Below, piece after piece: positions 1-11,789 of a stretch of DNA of 64,000 bases (positions are counted from its first letter, which is position 1; the number at the start of each line of letters is the position of its first letter). Source of the stretch: Hyaloscypha bicolor E (Eukaryota > Ascomycota > Leotiomycetes > Helotiales > Hyaloscyphaceae); the NCBI RefSeq assembly GCF_002865645.1, contig NW_020194686.1, positions 248,001 through 312,000 on the forward strand. The letters run 5' to 3'. Under the pieces are notes generated by a model, which saw only the letters and a list, made by a program, of their open reading frames with translations, made no database searches and was not told the origin of the DNA. The position numbers and the translations under genes are program-made.

Positions 1-1296
1 CCATCCTATCATCACATCTATGTATTCTCTGCATCTGCGGTTGGGACTCTCATTATCACTTTGCAAGGGATCCAAGCCATTTACGAGCTGATTGCCAACG
101 CGACAGGCAGCGTATATGCCAGTGGACACCCTATCTCTAAGGTGTTCTTTCCGTTGGCTATTTTGGGTTTAGCCAGACTCCCTGCGGCTCCCTGGCTTAC
201 TGCAGAGTATAGATATCGCCAACACAAAGAGTCAGAACCTCTAGGCGAAGGGTATTCGGAGCCCCTACTTCCCCTGACCCCCCATATAGATACCAACCCC
301 ATCGCTGCTGGGTCCAACGTCCCATCTAATCAGTATTATCCTCAGAACTCATGGCGGGGTATTCTGCCCGGGTTATTCTAATGGGATTTCTAGTAGCGCT
401 GATAGTGCTCAGTGTGTCAAATGAATAGAGTAAAATAGAATAATGGCCGTTACTCATATTCTATTCAAGTATAAACCCCGTTACTCATATTTTATTCATA
501 TATTACTCAAGTTATTCATGAATATTCATGAATAACTTGAATAACACACGTGATTATTACACGTGATATGGCTAGCCTAGTCAGGTAAGGCTCCTGGGAG
601 GGGCCGTACCTAGTACCACCTTACTACCTAATCAGGTGGTAGTAGCACTTAGTAAGTAAATTGAACCTTAGTAATACTTCAAGTTTAATATTATAGAAAA
701 TCTGTATTTAAGTACCCTTATATAAGCTTGCTTAATAAGTACCTTATTTATTTTTTTAAAATTAAAATATATATTAATTTATAATAATCCCGTAACTTAC
801 ACGTGACTATTCATGGTTATTCATGTTATTCATGAATAATTATTCTATTTTACTCAAGTTTTTTAAGCTGCTTGTTACTTATATTTTATTCAAGTTATTC
901 ATGAATATTCATGAATAACTTGAATAACTTGAATAATCCTTTGACACACTGATAGTGCTGGCCCTTTGCTTTTTCGCACTTGACTTCAAGTCAGACACCA
1001 GGATCAGTCTGACCAGCTTCGTCTCGCTGCTGTTTCATCTGTTTTTCCTCTTATGTACCTTGGCAATTGTTGCACCCTTTACTTGGCGGAAGGAAAGGGA
1101 GGAAGGCAATACAGCTACAATTCCTTGTATTTCATCGGCTTGGTACCAAGTCTACACATACATGCTTTTTTCGCCAGCGCTTGTCTTCATATTAATAAGC
1201 GCCTTAGAGACACGGAGAACCAAATGTGGCTTGTACACCACAGACCATATTGGTTGGGGACAAGATGATCTCATTTGTCAAGCATACCTAGGTTAG
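1..1296 (+). pseudogene. fungal multi-pass membrane protein, 3' part, split by a MITE
   Basis: The left part (1-381) is open from the window edge and encodes hydrophobic stretches separated by a polar linker. The right part (955-1296) encodes two further membrane segments and ends in a polar tail with a TAG at 1294-1296. A 542-bp MITE at 410-951 separates them. If the MITE and one target copy are ignored, the codons at 381-409 run in frame into 960 onward, giving one hydrophobic helix (MGFLVALIVLALCFFALDF) across the insertion point. A second lesion is likely: codons of 1-360 and those from 381 onward differ by one base of phase, and the G run at 357-360 is the obvious slip site. An undetected intron near 320-393 could also explain the phase change. 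The tail (IPCISSAWYQVYTY, ISALETRRTKCGLYTT) resembles uncharacterised fungal membrane proteins. No function is known to me, and the gene start lies outside the window. Confidence 0.6.
410..951. mobile_element. hAT-type MITE, 542 bp, with 8-bp target duplication
   Basis: Terminal inverted repeats are CAGTGTGTCAAA (410-421) and its exact complement (940-951). They are flanked by a perfect 8-bp direct repeat ATAGTGCT (402-409 and 952-959). An 8-bp duplication with a CAGTG terminus is the hallmark of hAT-superfamily elements. There is no coding capacity. The interior is AT-rich and full of ATTCATGAAT motifs. Two long palindromes lie inside: 507-540 (34 bp) near the middle-left and 886-927 (42 bp) just inside the right end. 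Such subterminal motifs are where hAT transposases usually bind. The element sits inside a coding exon of the membrane-protein gene and carries stop codons, so it inactivates it. Confidence 0.9.
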
Positions 1297-2007
1297 GTTC
1301 ATTGATTATCTAATTGGTAAGTGTTCTTGACACAGTGCCTGTTTGAAGTTTTTGGTTAATTTCGTTCTAGCAGCAGTTCTCCATGACAGAGCTGTGATCC
1401 TGGCATTGATATGGTCTAGCGCAGCGGCATCCTACAAGGACAATTGTCAGATGGAGCGATCCAGCACTGACCCAATCCAGTGCTGTAAGCGACCCAGCAC
1501 CGGAAACAGTCGGGTGCAGCTTGTGTACATGGGCTCTTAGATGTGGAGAAAGTTATCTGCCCTTATCCTATCGTATTGTATATATGTATGCATCTGTAAA
1601 AGACCTTGTGGAATATGTTTTGATTAATTAGGTTCGCACAATATCTTGCCGGCAGCAGAGAAGCTTCGCCCTTTGAGCTCATGGCATCCTTCCTTTTCTT
1701 CTGGATTCTTCACGCTACGTCTTATATCCAGAATCAATACACACCTTGATTTAAACCCTCATATTACTAAGTCGTAGTAGGACTAGGTAATATAGTGATT
1801 TTGGGGTAGCAGGGAACAGGTAGTACTTTAGTTAGACCTTCAGCCCAGAAGTGCCCAGACTGTATTCCTAATTTCCTACAACTGGGAACTGGTTATGTTA
1901 CCAAGTTTTGCTACTCCAACCCAATCTCCAGCCGATAATTTGTCTACCACCCAATGTATTTTGAGCTATCTATTGAAACGCTGCAATCTGTAAACGTCGG
2001 TGTCTAG
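1297..2007. other. intergenic; no supported gene
   Basis: A 65-codon open frame at 1343-1540 starts with TTG, not ATG. It could be a last exon of the broken membrane-protein gene (a CAG acceptor-like site lies at about 1336) but has no recognisable motif. The rest holds stop codons in all frames and no repeat that I can see. Confidence 0.4.
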
Positions 2008-2251
2008 TACAACGAAACCATCCACCAAATCTACCATGATCACCCGCAATACCGAACGGAAAACTTCGCGGAGGCCCAAGCGTTTGCGAAGAACATGTCT
2101 GGGGAAGCCGCCTTTGAGTGCAATCTTTCGAAACCAGACCGCGGCAAGAGGGCAACCCCGAGAACGATCATTCACCACCAACAAGCCATGCACCCAGAAT
2201 GGATCGACCAAACGATTATATGGGAATTCCAGAAAGTCAAGTTTGCACTTG
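2008..2251 (+). pseudogene. possible internal exon of an unrecognised gene
   Basis: An 81-codon stretch is open from TAC at 2008 to 2251. It is preceded by an acceptor-like GTGTCTAG (2000-2007) and followed by a donor-like G|GTATGATAC at 2252. A CTAAAC branch-like motif and TTTCAAG follow downstream. The encoded peptide has a balanced, protein-like composition (for example AMHPEWIDQTIIWEFQK) rather than low-complexity residues. I find no start codon context, partner exon or family motif, so this may be a gene remnant or chance. Competing open frames on the minus strand over the same bases look less protein-like. Confidence 0.25.
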
Positions 2252-5139
2252 GTATGATACCCACCTTTAACAGGGCTCCTTGCTAAACATCACGAGTGGC
2301 TTAATTTCAAGTGTAGAATTTTACTTGACAGAAATATTTTCCCTTTCCATCTAAGCGGCTAGTTTATATGTCCTTTTAGTAGGGAAAACGGGTGTCCCTT
2401 CTTTACGTAGCCTTGCTGCCGAGGAGCAGACACCGAGTCTGCGAGTTGAAGCACTGCCTCCGCATGTTTTAGATGGCGGAGTTGGGACTGCGTAATGCAA
2501 TGTATGGTGCACTGCCTTGAACGCTCCAAGCTTGAATCTTTGGAAGGCAGACATCGTTCTACAGGAGATTTGGAGGAGGCTGTGGTTCGGACGTTGAAAT
2601 TGAAATTGGAAATTGAGCGAACTGTTTGGGTCTGCTGGAGAGGAGCGTGGTGCAACTACATTTCTGAACTTTGCTTCTTATCCTTTCAATTGTCCTCTGT
2701 TGATGGATAGCTGAAAGGTGTATATGGCGGTTGAAGACAATATCTGGTATTGAAACCTGGACAAATCCAGTAAATGGGGGCATCGAAATGAGGTCACGTG
2801 CCGTGACACATTGGGACGACGACAGTTTCCATTTCATCCATCGGGCACGTTAGACCGATACAGCGGGAACGGCATAATCCGGTCACAGTGGCCTCGAATT
2901 TTGGCGACTAGGCCTCATTCGTTGTCCTTGCGAGAACTGGAAATGAGGCTGCAGCCCGGGCATCGGGCTGTGATCTGGACTGAGAGGTGACGAAGCCTGG
3001 GGCTGCGAGGAGCGTGTTGGGTTCGCCTTGGGCATCAAGTACGAATAACAAACCAAGAGCGAAATCTTGAAGCCCAAGGTATGGTAGCATAGCCGACTTT
3101 GCTGCCTGCCTGCGTCTCGTGTTTTGGCACGGCTCAAACTTGTGAACTCACGTGCTTCATTCTGCAAACTCTCGCTGGGTGGAAGGAAAGATAAATGATC
3201 CGAATCCCATCTCAAAAAGCCCACGGCATGGTTCCAAATATGGAAGAGACTTCATAAGGCTGTCATATTTAATATCAGAAATCATGCCCGGCAGCCGATT
3301 TCGCACTCCCACGCCCTGATCGCTTGACCACAGCTCATCCTCACACACACACAAAATCTCAGCCTCACTCACTGGCTACCCAGCTTTCCCTCTTTCCCAA
3401 CGCCTTACGAACCCTTCCCGTCCCTGACTCACTCAAGCCTCCCAACGCCCATGTGAGAAATCGCACACATCACAACCATGATGGGCAAATTGCCCATGGC
3501 AAAGCACGGAAGAGCCTCGTCGTGGCAAGGAGTTGAGGAGAAGTAACCCCGCACAACCCCTGCCAATCACTCGATTGTGCCATGCGCCACATTTTAACGC
3601 TGCGCTGTGAGCCAACGCATGCGGATTTTACCAGAGGGTGGGGGAGGAGGGGTGGAGAAAGACACCTGGGGGGGGGGTTCATGGGAGGATATGAGGACGA
3701 GATGGAGGGTTGACGCAGAAGGATGGGGATGAGGTGAGAGTTGTGTTTATGTTTATGTTTATTATTTTGTTGTCATATTGGGTGAGGCAGGTCGAGGGGT
3801 CGAGGGGAGGTCTTGACCGCTTGATGAGGCCGCAGATGGACGGCCATGAAATCGATAGTGGGGAGCTACAGCTTCATGTCTTGTTGTGGAGGTAAGCTCC
3901 AGGAGGACCTGGTTGAGACTCGTGGATGGGATAGAGGCACCGGGTGGGATGTCTCATCTATTCGTTACCACTGAAACAAGTCCACTCGCTTGCATACATT
4001 CTGCACCTCTTGCGCCGAATCGCGGTCTGATACCTGAGATCGAGGATAGCGGGGCAGGTTTGGAGGAATGAAGGCATGGGGACCTGAATGGAGGAGGGAT
4101 GTGTGAATGGGGTTTGGCACGGGGCTCCCGCTGTTTGGCTGCGTCTGGGATGGGCTCTCTGATCTCCCGTTCCGTGAGGACAGTTTATGGCGCATATCCA
4201 CGTTGCTGCTGCAGCAGCAGGTGAGGTGAGGTAGAATTGGTTGGAGCCCATCCACTAGGGGCAAGCTGTGACGAGGCAGATTCAAGCCCTCCACAGAATC
4301 TCAGCAGCCAACTGCGAATCAGTGGATCACCTCAGACGGAGGGGATTCGTCCAGCAGGGAACCGATTGGCAGCGCGACTTCGGCAGTACCCATAGTCCAG
4401 CTGCAAGTGATGCTTGAAGAAGCTAACAGAAGGCTCAACCTTAAGCCGGCTTCCCGCCAGAGCCAAAAGGTAAGATGGGTCTGTCGGCCTGGATCAGCCA
4501 CGCACATGTGAGGGTCAGTTGTGGAATGGTTCAGGGTCAGGTTCACCGCTGAAACTGGTGTATCGACTGCTGCCGATTGGGTCAGGAACCGGGTGTGCTG
4601 CCATTTGCCAAACGCTGGTGCTTGTGAGCTGCATTTGGGCCTGACAGTGTCCAGGATTCGACGTGGGAGGCCCGTGAGAACTGGGCCTGACTGAGGTGTC
4701 GGCTCTCCGCCAGAGGCGCCCAGCCAGTGGAAGAGGGTGTACCTGCTCTGGCCCCCATTCCCCCGATTGCACGCTGGTTGCCCACCGTCACGCATCGTCA
4801 CATCTCGTCACATCTTTTCTTGGGATATATATATGAGGCTAGTTCTTTCTATGGCGGCCACGGGCGCCTACGCGGTCGGATAGTCGTAGTCTCTGGGGAG
4901 AGAGCACTAGGTTGATGACCATGGCAGTGCAAAATAGCACAGAGCTACAACGGTCTTTTTAACTTGGCCTTCTCGAGCGTGCAGGGTGTAGTAAGGTTAG
5001 CCTCATGCACTGAAGGGCCATTTCTGCGCCATTCAGAATGCTTCCTACTGGCTCAATAAAGTCGCTCGAGGGTGGGCGGCCTCTGGTCGCGTCCATTAGG
5101 GATCTTCGGACGGGGGATCAGTGATATGAACGGGTAGAA
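2252..5139. other. intergenic, 2.9 kb, no supported gene
   Basis: Open frames here (the longest on the minus strand, 4801-4319, starting with GTG) have low-complexity or arginine/serine-rich products and no family motif. Simple-sequence features include CAC repeats near 3340-3350, a run of nine G at about 3669-3677, a short TTTATG repeat near 3745-3760, and a CAGCAG run near 4208-4220. Nothing else is recognised. Confidence 0.5.
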
Positions 5140-6672
5140 ATGGGACGATGTTCAAATAGCAAGTGTGATCTGCTGCCTCTGTTGAAAAGTGGACTTGCAT
5201 CCAGTAGTCTCCAGCCAGCTCAGCTTTCGAGCGTGGTTCTCTCTACGAGTCGACTGATATCTTCACTGGTCTTCAGCTTCCACTGCCAGCTGCGTGCTGA
5301 CATCAATGCTTTCTGGTCCAGCTCAGATTACTTCTTCCTCTATCGTTTCCTCCGAGGCAGACGTTGCTGAGACTCTTACCTGTAGGAGTTTTCACTCCTG
5401 CGAGCCTGCGGCTTCAATAATACGTTTTCAATCCACTTTGCATCTCAGGTCAGGCTACCCCCCGAGCCCGAGCCCACGCACGGAGAGGAACATCTCTTCT
5501 GGCAAGAACACCTCGCCGTTTCGTATCTTCTCGGGATCGTTCACTCTGAGCCTCTCAGCTCAGCCGCATCGATTCTATTGATTCATTCTTCACTTCCGTG
5601 CCCGGGAACCTCACCTGGGGACGACGTTGCCGCGATCTGGCACTTGCACTGCTTCATATTTCGCCCTGCTGCTGCTTCCCCCACCGTCGAGGCTCCGACT
5701 CAAGGCTGCTGAGGACAGGCATTGCTTCTGGAGCTGGAACAGGCGTCGCTTCGCGAATCGTCTTCATCTCATTCACCGCCTCGACCTCATCGTCTGGTCA
5801 TTATCCAAAGCCCCAAGGCGCGACCCCAGATCCAGGGACCGTTATCTGCTCTGCTCCGACCACCGCCCAGGGACGCCGGACTCATCTGTTCTTCCATTCA
5901 CTTCTTCAATCGCCGCTGACCTCGGCCGGGCTTGACCTCTCTCCTTCGCATCGAACTTCTCTTCGCGACTTGCAACTTACGGAATTATTGTTTAATACAC
6001 GACACGACACGACACGACACTACACCACACTACACCACACACTACAGTACAGTACAGTACTACGAGGAAGCTTCTCGCAGGCAAATTTATCATTGCCACC
6101 ACTGCTGACGAACAACCGCTGCGGCCTGCTGAGTAAAACCGACTCGCAACGAATTTCGCGCACCAAGGAACAGCACCGCCAGCGCTCTCCAGCAGCGACA
6201 GCACCCGATCCCGCTTCGGGCTTAGCGCACAGCCACGCGACGTTGTTATTGGCGACACCAACCGGCCCCCCCAATCCCCATCCTCCCCCCCATCCAAGTC
6301 GGATTTCAGGAACATCGCCGCTGTCCAAAGTATCGCTATCGCCATCGCCATCGCTCCCGCACCCCCCATCGACCAAGGAGTGCGGGATAACCAGGAGTGC
6401 GAAGCCGTCGTTGCCTTCCAAATACTTCGCCGATATTTCCATTCCACATTCCATTCCCTTGTACAAAACCGTGTCGTGTTGCTCCGCTGCTGCTGGTCCC
6501 AACCGAACTCTCACTTTCATCGCCGTTACCATGCAATAGGGCCCTTGGATGCCCTCGCAGACGACGAGCAGCGACATCCACCACCACTACACCCTCAGCT
6601 GGTTGCCACTCAGCTGGAGTCATCTCCCCCAGGTCACTAATCTCCCCACATCACTAATTTCGCCACGTCACC
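5140..6672 (+). promoter_or_regulatory. promoter and long C/T-rich leader of the J-domain gene
   Basis: The plus strand from about 5200 to 6660 is strongly pyrimidine-rich (CTTC, CTCTC, CACC runs), as in many fungal promoters and 5' leaders. A 942-base open frame at 5598-6539 begins with GTG and encodes only Ser/Pro/His-rich low complexity, so I read it as untranslated. A run of short tandem repeats lies at 6000-6062: ACGAC units, then ACTACACC units, then AGTAC units. The J-domain ATG at 6673 follows directly. Confidence 0.45.
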
Positions 6673-8502
6673 ATGGCTACGACATTACCCCCCGATCCAT
6701 ACCAGCTACTTGGAGTCTCGACGGATGCCAAACTATCAGAGATCCGGAGCGCACATCGAAAACTCGTCCTCAAGTGCCATCCAGACAAAGTGCAGGACGC
6801 CGCTCTGAAGGCCATCAAGCAGGATGAGTTCCAGAAGGTGCAGCAGGCCTATGAGCTGCTCAGCGACGACAATCGCCGGATGCAATACGATGACCAGGTC
6901 AAGTTGTTTGAGCTGAGGAAAGAGATGAGCAGGGGCAACCCGACGCCGAGGAGTAATCCCTTCGAGTATCAAGTTCGGACTGCGGAGCCTCGTCCCAGCT
7001 CGTATGAACGATCAGCCCCCACCTCCAATGTCTACACCTACCCCGCCGTTGTACCGAGATCGCACGAGCATTTGTACGAAGAGCCTCTCCGACATGCACC
7101 CAGGAAGTCATCGAGCTATGATAATTCAGATCGGAAGCGACGAGAGGAGGAGCGGAGAGATGACGACGAGAGGCTGAGACAGCGGGAGAAGGAGAGCAAG
7201 CGATCGGCACACAGCAAGAAGGAGAAGTCGAGAGACAAGGAGAGGAGGAGGGGTGCAGAGGAGAAGGTGCGAACTCGAGGAGTGGGCGCCTACGTCGAAG
7301 ACGATTCGGATGACGATTTCCCACCTCCCCCGCCTCGATCATCGGACAAGAAGTCGAGTCGGCATAAGATGGAGGAGGAGATCAGGATGCGAAATGAAGA
7401 GGCTCGAGCTCGAGAACGGGCGACTGCTGAAGCTCCTCGGATCAAGGAAATCCCGCTCCATGAGAAATGGGACAAACACAAAGACGTTGCTGCGAAGTAT
7501 ATGCAAGCCGCGCGGAGGAAGGTCGGTGCGGAAGACGACTTCCCTCATCCCGGAATGCGGAGAGCGGAAACGTTTACTCCAGCGACTGCTGCGTACAATA
7601 TTCGGTATGCTGCCCCGCCAGCTGCACAATACAGCGACGACGATTCTCCACGAAGATCGTCAGCTCGACCGAAAGAGAGTCGAAGAGCCTCGGATACCCC
7701 TCGCAGAGATAAGTCGAGTAGAAGGTCACCAGCAGCCGATCCATATATCGTCTCGCCGCCTTCACCTCCTCCAAATAGAAAGCCGAGTCTGCAAACACAT
7801 TCTTCAGCACCACCCGCTGCTGCGGAGTTTGTACGCCCAAAGCCAGTGCCCAGTCGATCGAAAACTCAAGATTACCCTCGACACGAGACGATTCCTTCCT
7901 TACCTCGAGCAGCAACTTTCCAGTCCGGGGACCGAGGACGTGATCGAGGCGGTAGCAGACTAAGAAAGGAACTCGATTCAGATTCTGAACCTGATTCTCC
8001 CACCTATGCTTCACCCCGACATTCACACAGCCCTCCACGGAGAACTCAAACTCGATACGTCTACCAAGACGGCACTACGGTCCCTGTTAAACCATCCTCT
8101 CGCCACCGCGAAGAGCTCCATGACCTCAATCATTCATATTCCCGTGATCGCAGCGTGTCTCCCCACGGAACACCGACTCGGCCTCCCCTCTCCCGCAATC
8201 CAGGCAGTGGAGATCCTCATTCCCGAACTCGCTCACAGTCAAACCTCTACTACGGTGCTCCTCCCATAGGCCCAGAACCCATCATCCACACCGCGCGTCC
8301 CAAGATGGCTCCTCGCACTGACTCACATCGAGGCTCAAGCCGAACAGTTCCCCAATTTTTTGGGGAGGTGAAATACAGCAAAGGCTTCAATAATGTGAGC
8401 TATGCACCTGACCCGGCAGATATGTATGCACATACTCATCAGCGGAGGGGTAGCGATGATAGGGGGTATTACGGGAGGAGTAGAGGGGAGCCAGTTTATT
8501 GA
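6673..8502 (+). CDS. J-domain (DnaJ/Hsp40-type) protein with long disordered tail
   Basis: Single-exon gene of 609 codons, ATG to TGA, in a good start context (CACCATGG). Residues 8-73 form a J domain: helix I (YQLLGV), helix II, the HPD tripeptide at 36-38 (KCHPDK), and helices III-IV (FQKVQQAYELLSDDNRRMQYD). J domains stimulate the ATPase of Hsp70 partners. The rest has no zinc-finger or C-terminal DnaJ domains, so this is a class C (type III) J protein. Residues 140-260 are highly charged (Lys/Arg/Glu, RS-like) with a proline run (DFPPPPPRSSD). Residues 260-560 are Ser/Pro/Arg-rich and probably disordered. The C-terminus has a tyrosine-rich tail (FFGEVKYSKGFNNVSYAP). The RS-like composition could suggest a nuclear or RNA-processing role, but this is only inference. 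No membrane segment or signal peptide is visible. Confidence 0.88.
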   Translation: MATTLPPDPYQLLGVSTDAKLSEIRSAHRKLVLKCHPDKVQDAALKAIKQDEFQKVQQAYELLSDDNRRMQYDDQVKLFELRKEMSRGNPTPRSNPFEYQVRTAEPRPSSYERSAPTSNVYTYPAVVPRSHEHLYEEPLRHAPRKSSSYDNSDRKRREEERRDDDERLRQREKESKRSAHSKKEKSRDKERRRGAEEKVRTRGVGAYVEDDSDDDFPPPPPRSSDKKSSRHKMEEEIRMRNEEARARERATAEAPRIKEIPLHEKWDKHKDVAAKYMQAARRKVGAEDDFPHPGMRRAETFTPATAAYNIRYAAPPAAQYSDDDSPRRSSARPKESRRASDTPRRDKSSRRSPAADPYIVSPPSPPPNRKPSLQTHSSAPPAAAEFVRPKPVPSRSKTQDYPRHETIPSLPRAATFQSGDRGRDRGGSRLRKELDSDSEPDSPTYASPRHSHSPPRRTQTRYVYQDGTTVPVKPSSRHREELHDLNHSYSRDRSVSPHGTPTRPPLSRNPGSGDPHSRTRSQSNLYYGAPPIGPEPIIHTARPKMAPRTDSHRGSSRTVPQFFGEVKYSKGFNNVSYAPDPADMYAHTHQRRGSDDRGYYGRSRGEPVY

Positions 8503-10660
8503 TCATTGATCGAGAACCTTATCCGAGTACACCACACACATGAGAGATCACCTCGACTCTCTACCCTCACTCCCATAGTCGATTCAAGATCTGATTTTTT
8601 TTTGAGTCTGAATCTCAATCTGAATCCAAGACTATAGGGAAGACGACACCCTTTCCTTAATTTGAGAGAGATTCGCTTCTTGTACCGTATTACGAAAACT
8701 ATGACAGTAACGCCTCTCCTCATTTCTTTTATTTCCTTCTTCTCGCCGACACGGATCACTGCACATAAGAAAGAAATCAACGAGACGACATGAAGTGATG
8801 ATATACGGTACATGCACATGGCCATGGCTTTTTTTTTACCTTTTTCACTGGCAGTGGGCTCTTCTCGGCGCCTTCTCGGCGCTATACATGGAGGGCAGCA
8901 TGGCATCTGGGTTTGGGAGGGGTCATTCATTTACACGCATAAGGAAGGGTATGTTCGTTGTTGTATTTTACTACACTCACGCTCCTTTGAGAAGAAAGGG
9001 GTGTGGGCAAGTTTTTTTTCGAGAACTGCGAGGATTTGTGACGAGTGAGCAAATGGGCCTCGAGTATGAGGACCTGACCTGGTTATCGGGACGGAAGGGT
9101 AGAAGGGAAGGGGGATGAGAATCACGATGGAATGAATAATGATCATGGCAGATCGATAGCGATCGAAGCCGTGTGATTAATTGAATGAAATTCGATGATT
9201 TGAACTTTTCTTCTTTTTGCTGCGAGTGGATGTGAGGTGGCCACCAGTGCGATTCCTCAATCTGTGTTGGCCGAGCATGATGAGCGGATAATTCGTTCCA
9301 TGTATTTGGAAGTCCCGTTCATGGAGGAAGCGAGTTCAGTTCTCGACCCTCGTTCCTATTCTTACTCTCTCTCTCATCTCTATCCTTCCTCTAACCTTCC
9401 CAGCCTTTTTAATTCTTCATTATTTTTTGATTCGTTTCGAGTTCTCGAGACGTTCAAGTCCCGGTATCCAAGTGTCTGATATTTCAACATTCCAGATTCT
9501 CTAGCACATTCAAGTGGACAATTTCTCCAACATCCTACATTTCGCCTCCTAAAAATTCATTTCAAGTGAACGGATTCCTCTACCTCAGCTCGCGGCAAGA
9601 AAGACTCAATGCAGTCCCCTTCATTTGATAATTCCAACTATCCTAGTCGTCTTCTTCGGATCCAGCCATGTTATTGTGCAGCTACTTTCTAGGACCGAGA
9701 TTCCTGGGTGAAAGCCACAACATGACCAGGGCTGCAGCGACCGATTTTGTCAGTCCGGCCTTTGGCCATTTATCTAAGGGCCAGGGTCGATCATGAGATA
9801 GTGCAAATGGTCCGAGGAAAGACGATTGAAGGGTTGCAACTGAATCATGGCTCTTATGGAAGGTGGACCTTTTGCTGCTGTTAAGCATGAGAGTGTGTCC
9901 AATCTGGTTGAAGAGAGGATCAATTGGAGAAGGCCGAGGTCGAGTTGGCTGAAGCTTAGATGCACAGAAGTTCTGTCTCTTTTACAGGGGACCGAGGGTA
10001 GCGAAATGGGAAACACACGTGACAACCCACCCAATGACTCGGAACTGTTCAAGGTTTCTACTCCTCGAACTGACGTATAGAGGGCAAAAATTGAAACCCT
10101 GCAGTTTGGTGCTATCAAATATCTTCTTCAACTTGAGTTGCTAAATATATGTTCATGGGGAAAGACTTGGGATTTTGAAGTATTGAGGGTGAGATAAGCG
10201 AAGCGTCCCTTCGCCTCGCCCCCTAACTTCCGAACACGCGTGTTTGTCATCCTGGAAATTTCGACTTGGGAAGCCAAGCAACAGAGGCGCTTCTAGCTTC
10301 GAATACGCGGAAGTGATTGGCATTGAGACCATAAGAAGTTATCCACCAGCAATCATCGGCCGTCAGCCTTCCAATACGCATGATGAACCCCTCAAGATGC
10401 CCTGAATGTCCACGTAACAATAAGTGGCACAGATGAGCATCCGAGGGACGTCTTAAGATAAGCACGGCCACATACGTACCGGATACGAGAAGAAGGTCTT
10501 ATATACTTCGATCGTCATGTCGCCATTTCATAGAGATCAGATCCGCGGAAAACCATCAACCCACTGCCTCGAAGAGAAAACAGAACCTCAAACCTCTAGC
10601 AAGCCTTACCATTGACATTCGCTCTCGATATTTTCCATTTTCAAACTTTAGTCAGGCGTG
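8503..10660. other. J-protein 3' region and RTA1 upstream region
   Basis: The first part (8503 to about 9230) carries T-runs and is probably the 3' UTR and terminator of the J-protein gene. Open frames at 8795-9118, 9237-9479 and 9847-10080 have no protein-family character. Bases 10490-10660 are the likely promoter and leader of the RTA1-like gene, with CT-rich sequence and a TATATAC motif at about 10500. Nothing else is recognised. Confidence 0.45.
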
Positions 10661-11592
10661 ATGGCAGTCCTTAAGCCCTACCCAGGCTCAACAATTTACC
10701 TATGGAAATATATTCCGAGTCTTGCTGGCAGTATCATCTTCGCGATTACCTACCTCATCACTGGATCCCTGATCGGCTTTCGTATGTACAAGACGAAGAC
10801 GTGGTTTTGTGCTGCTTTTGTCGTTGGTTGCTTCAGTAAGACCTCTCATTCAACCTAGTGTTGCTTGCTGACTTCCCGACAGTGGAAGTCATTGGGTATA
10901 TCGGAAGGGCATTCGCCGTCAACCAGACTGACGCATTGGGACCGTTTGTCATTCAAGCGACCTTCATTCTCCTTCCGCCCGCCTTCTTCGCCGCCTCATT
11001 CGCCGCCTCAATCTACATGACCCTTGCACGCATCATCCGCACTGTTGACGGCGACCACCTCTCCATCATCAACCCACGAATCGTTACACGAATCTTTGTC
11101 CTTAGCGACCTTGCCTCCATCGGGGTCCAAGGCACAACGGCTGGCTTTTCGGAGCATGAAAACCTGAAAACTATCGCTACAGTTCTGGTACTCATCGGAC
11201 TGGCCATCCAGTTTATATCATTCGCGCTCTTCGGTGCATGCGCCGTCATCTTCCACAAGCGCATTCGCCGTAATCCAACGGCACGCTCTCATCAAATTGG
11301 TCCGAAGTGGCTTCATACTCTCTACATGCTCTATGCTGTTTCGATACTCATTATCATTCGGTCGGTCTTTCGCGTTGTTGAATATGCTTTTGGCAATGAT
11401 GGGTATCCGATGGCTCACGAGTGGACCCTGTTTGTTTTCGATAGTGTGCCGATGACTTTGGTTACTGCCATATTCTTCTTTCGCTATCCAAGCAACTTGG
11501 CACAGAAGCTGGATGATGATGCTGCGATCCAGCTAGAGTCTTGTGGCTCTGTGAGGCAATCCGGACAGAGCGTCAGCGAAAATCGTGTATGA
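10661..11592 (+). CDS. RTA1-like seven-transmembrane protein
   Basis: Two exons, 10661-10835 and 10883-11592, joined across a 47-bp intron (GTAAGA...GCTGAC...CGACAG), give 294 residues. The split codon restores MEVIGYIGR, a signature of the RTA1-like family, at residues 59-67. Other family signatures follow: a small-residue helix (PPAFFAASFAASIYM), a loop with Asp and Gln-Gly (VLSDLASIGVQG), RSVFRVVEYAFG and HEWTLFVFDSVPM near the end. Seven hydrophobic helices can be counted. Family members include yeast Rta1 and Rsb1, which are linked to resistance to aminocholesterol-type compounds and export of sphingoid bases at the plasma membrane. The substrate here is unknown. The polar C-terminal tail is short. 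The gene converges on a Zn2Cys6 regulator 197 bp away. Confidence 0.92.
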
Positions 11593-11789
11593 TATTGAGA
11601 TCTGCAAGGGTTTGGTCTTTTAATTTCATGGTGGCTGTATTTATGTTGGCAGATTAAGTTTTAAGCATCGCGGGTTGGAGAAATAGATTCCTAAATGTCA
11701 AATTCGCGGCTTTAATAGAATGTACTGAAAATTTAAGAGCACCATACTTCTCTAGTAAGTGACCGAATCCGAGACTTGACATCTAAGTT

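Noticed and set aside
4319..4801. 160-codon minus-strand frame
   Set aside because: It starts with GTG, shows no motif, and its composition looks random.
5598..6539. 313-codon open frame before the J-protein gene
   Set aside because: It starts with GTG, is low complexity, and overlaps long open frames on the other strand; C/T-rich leader explains it.
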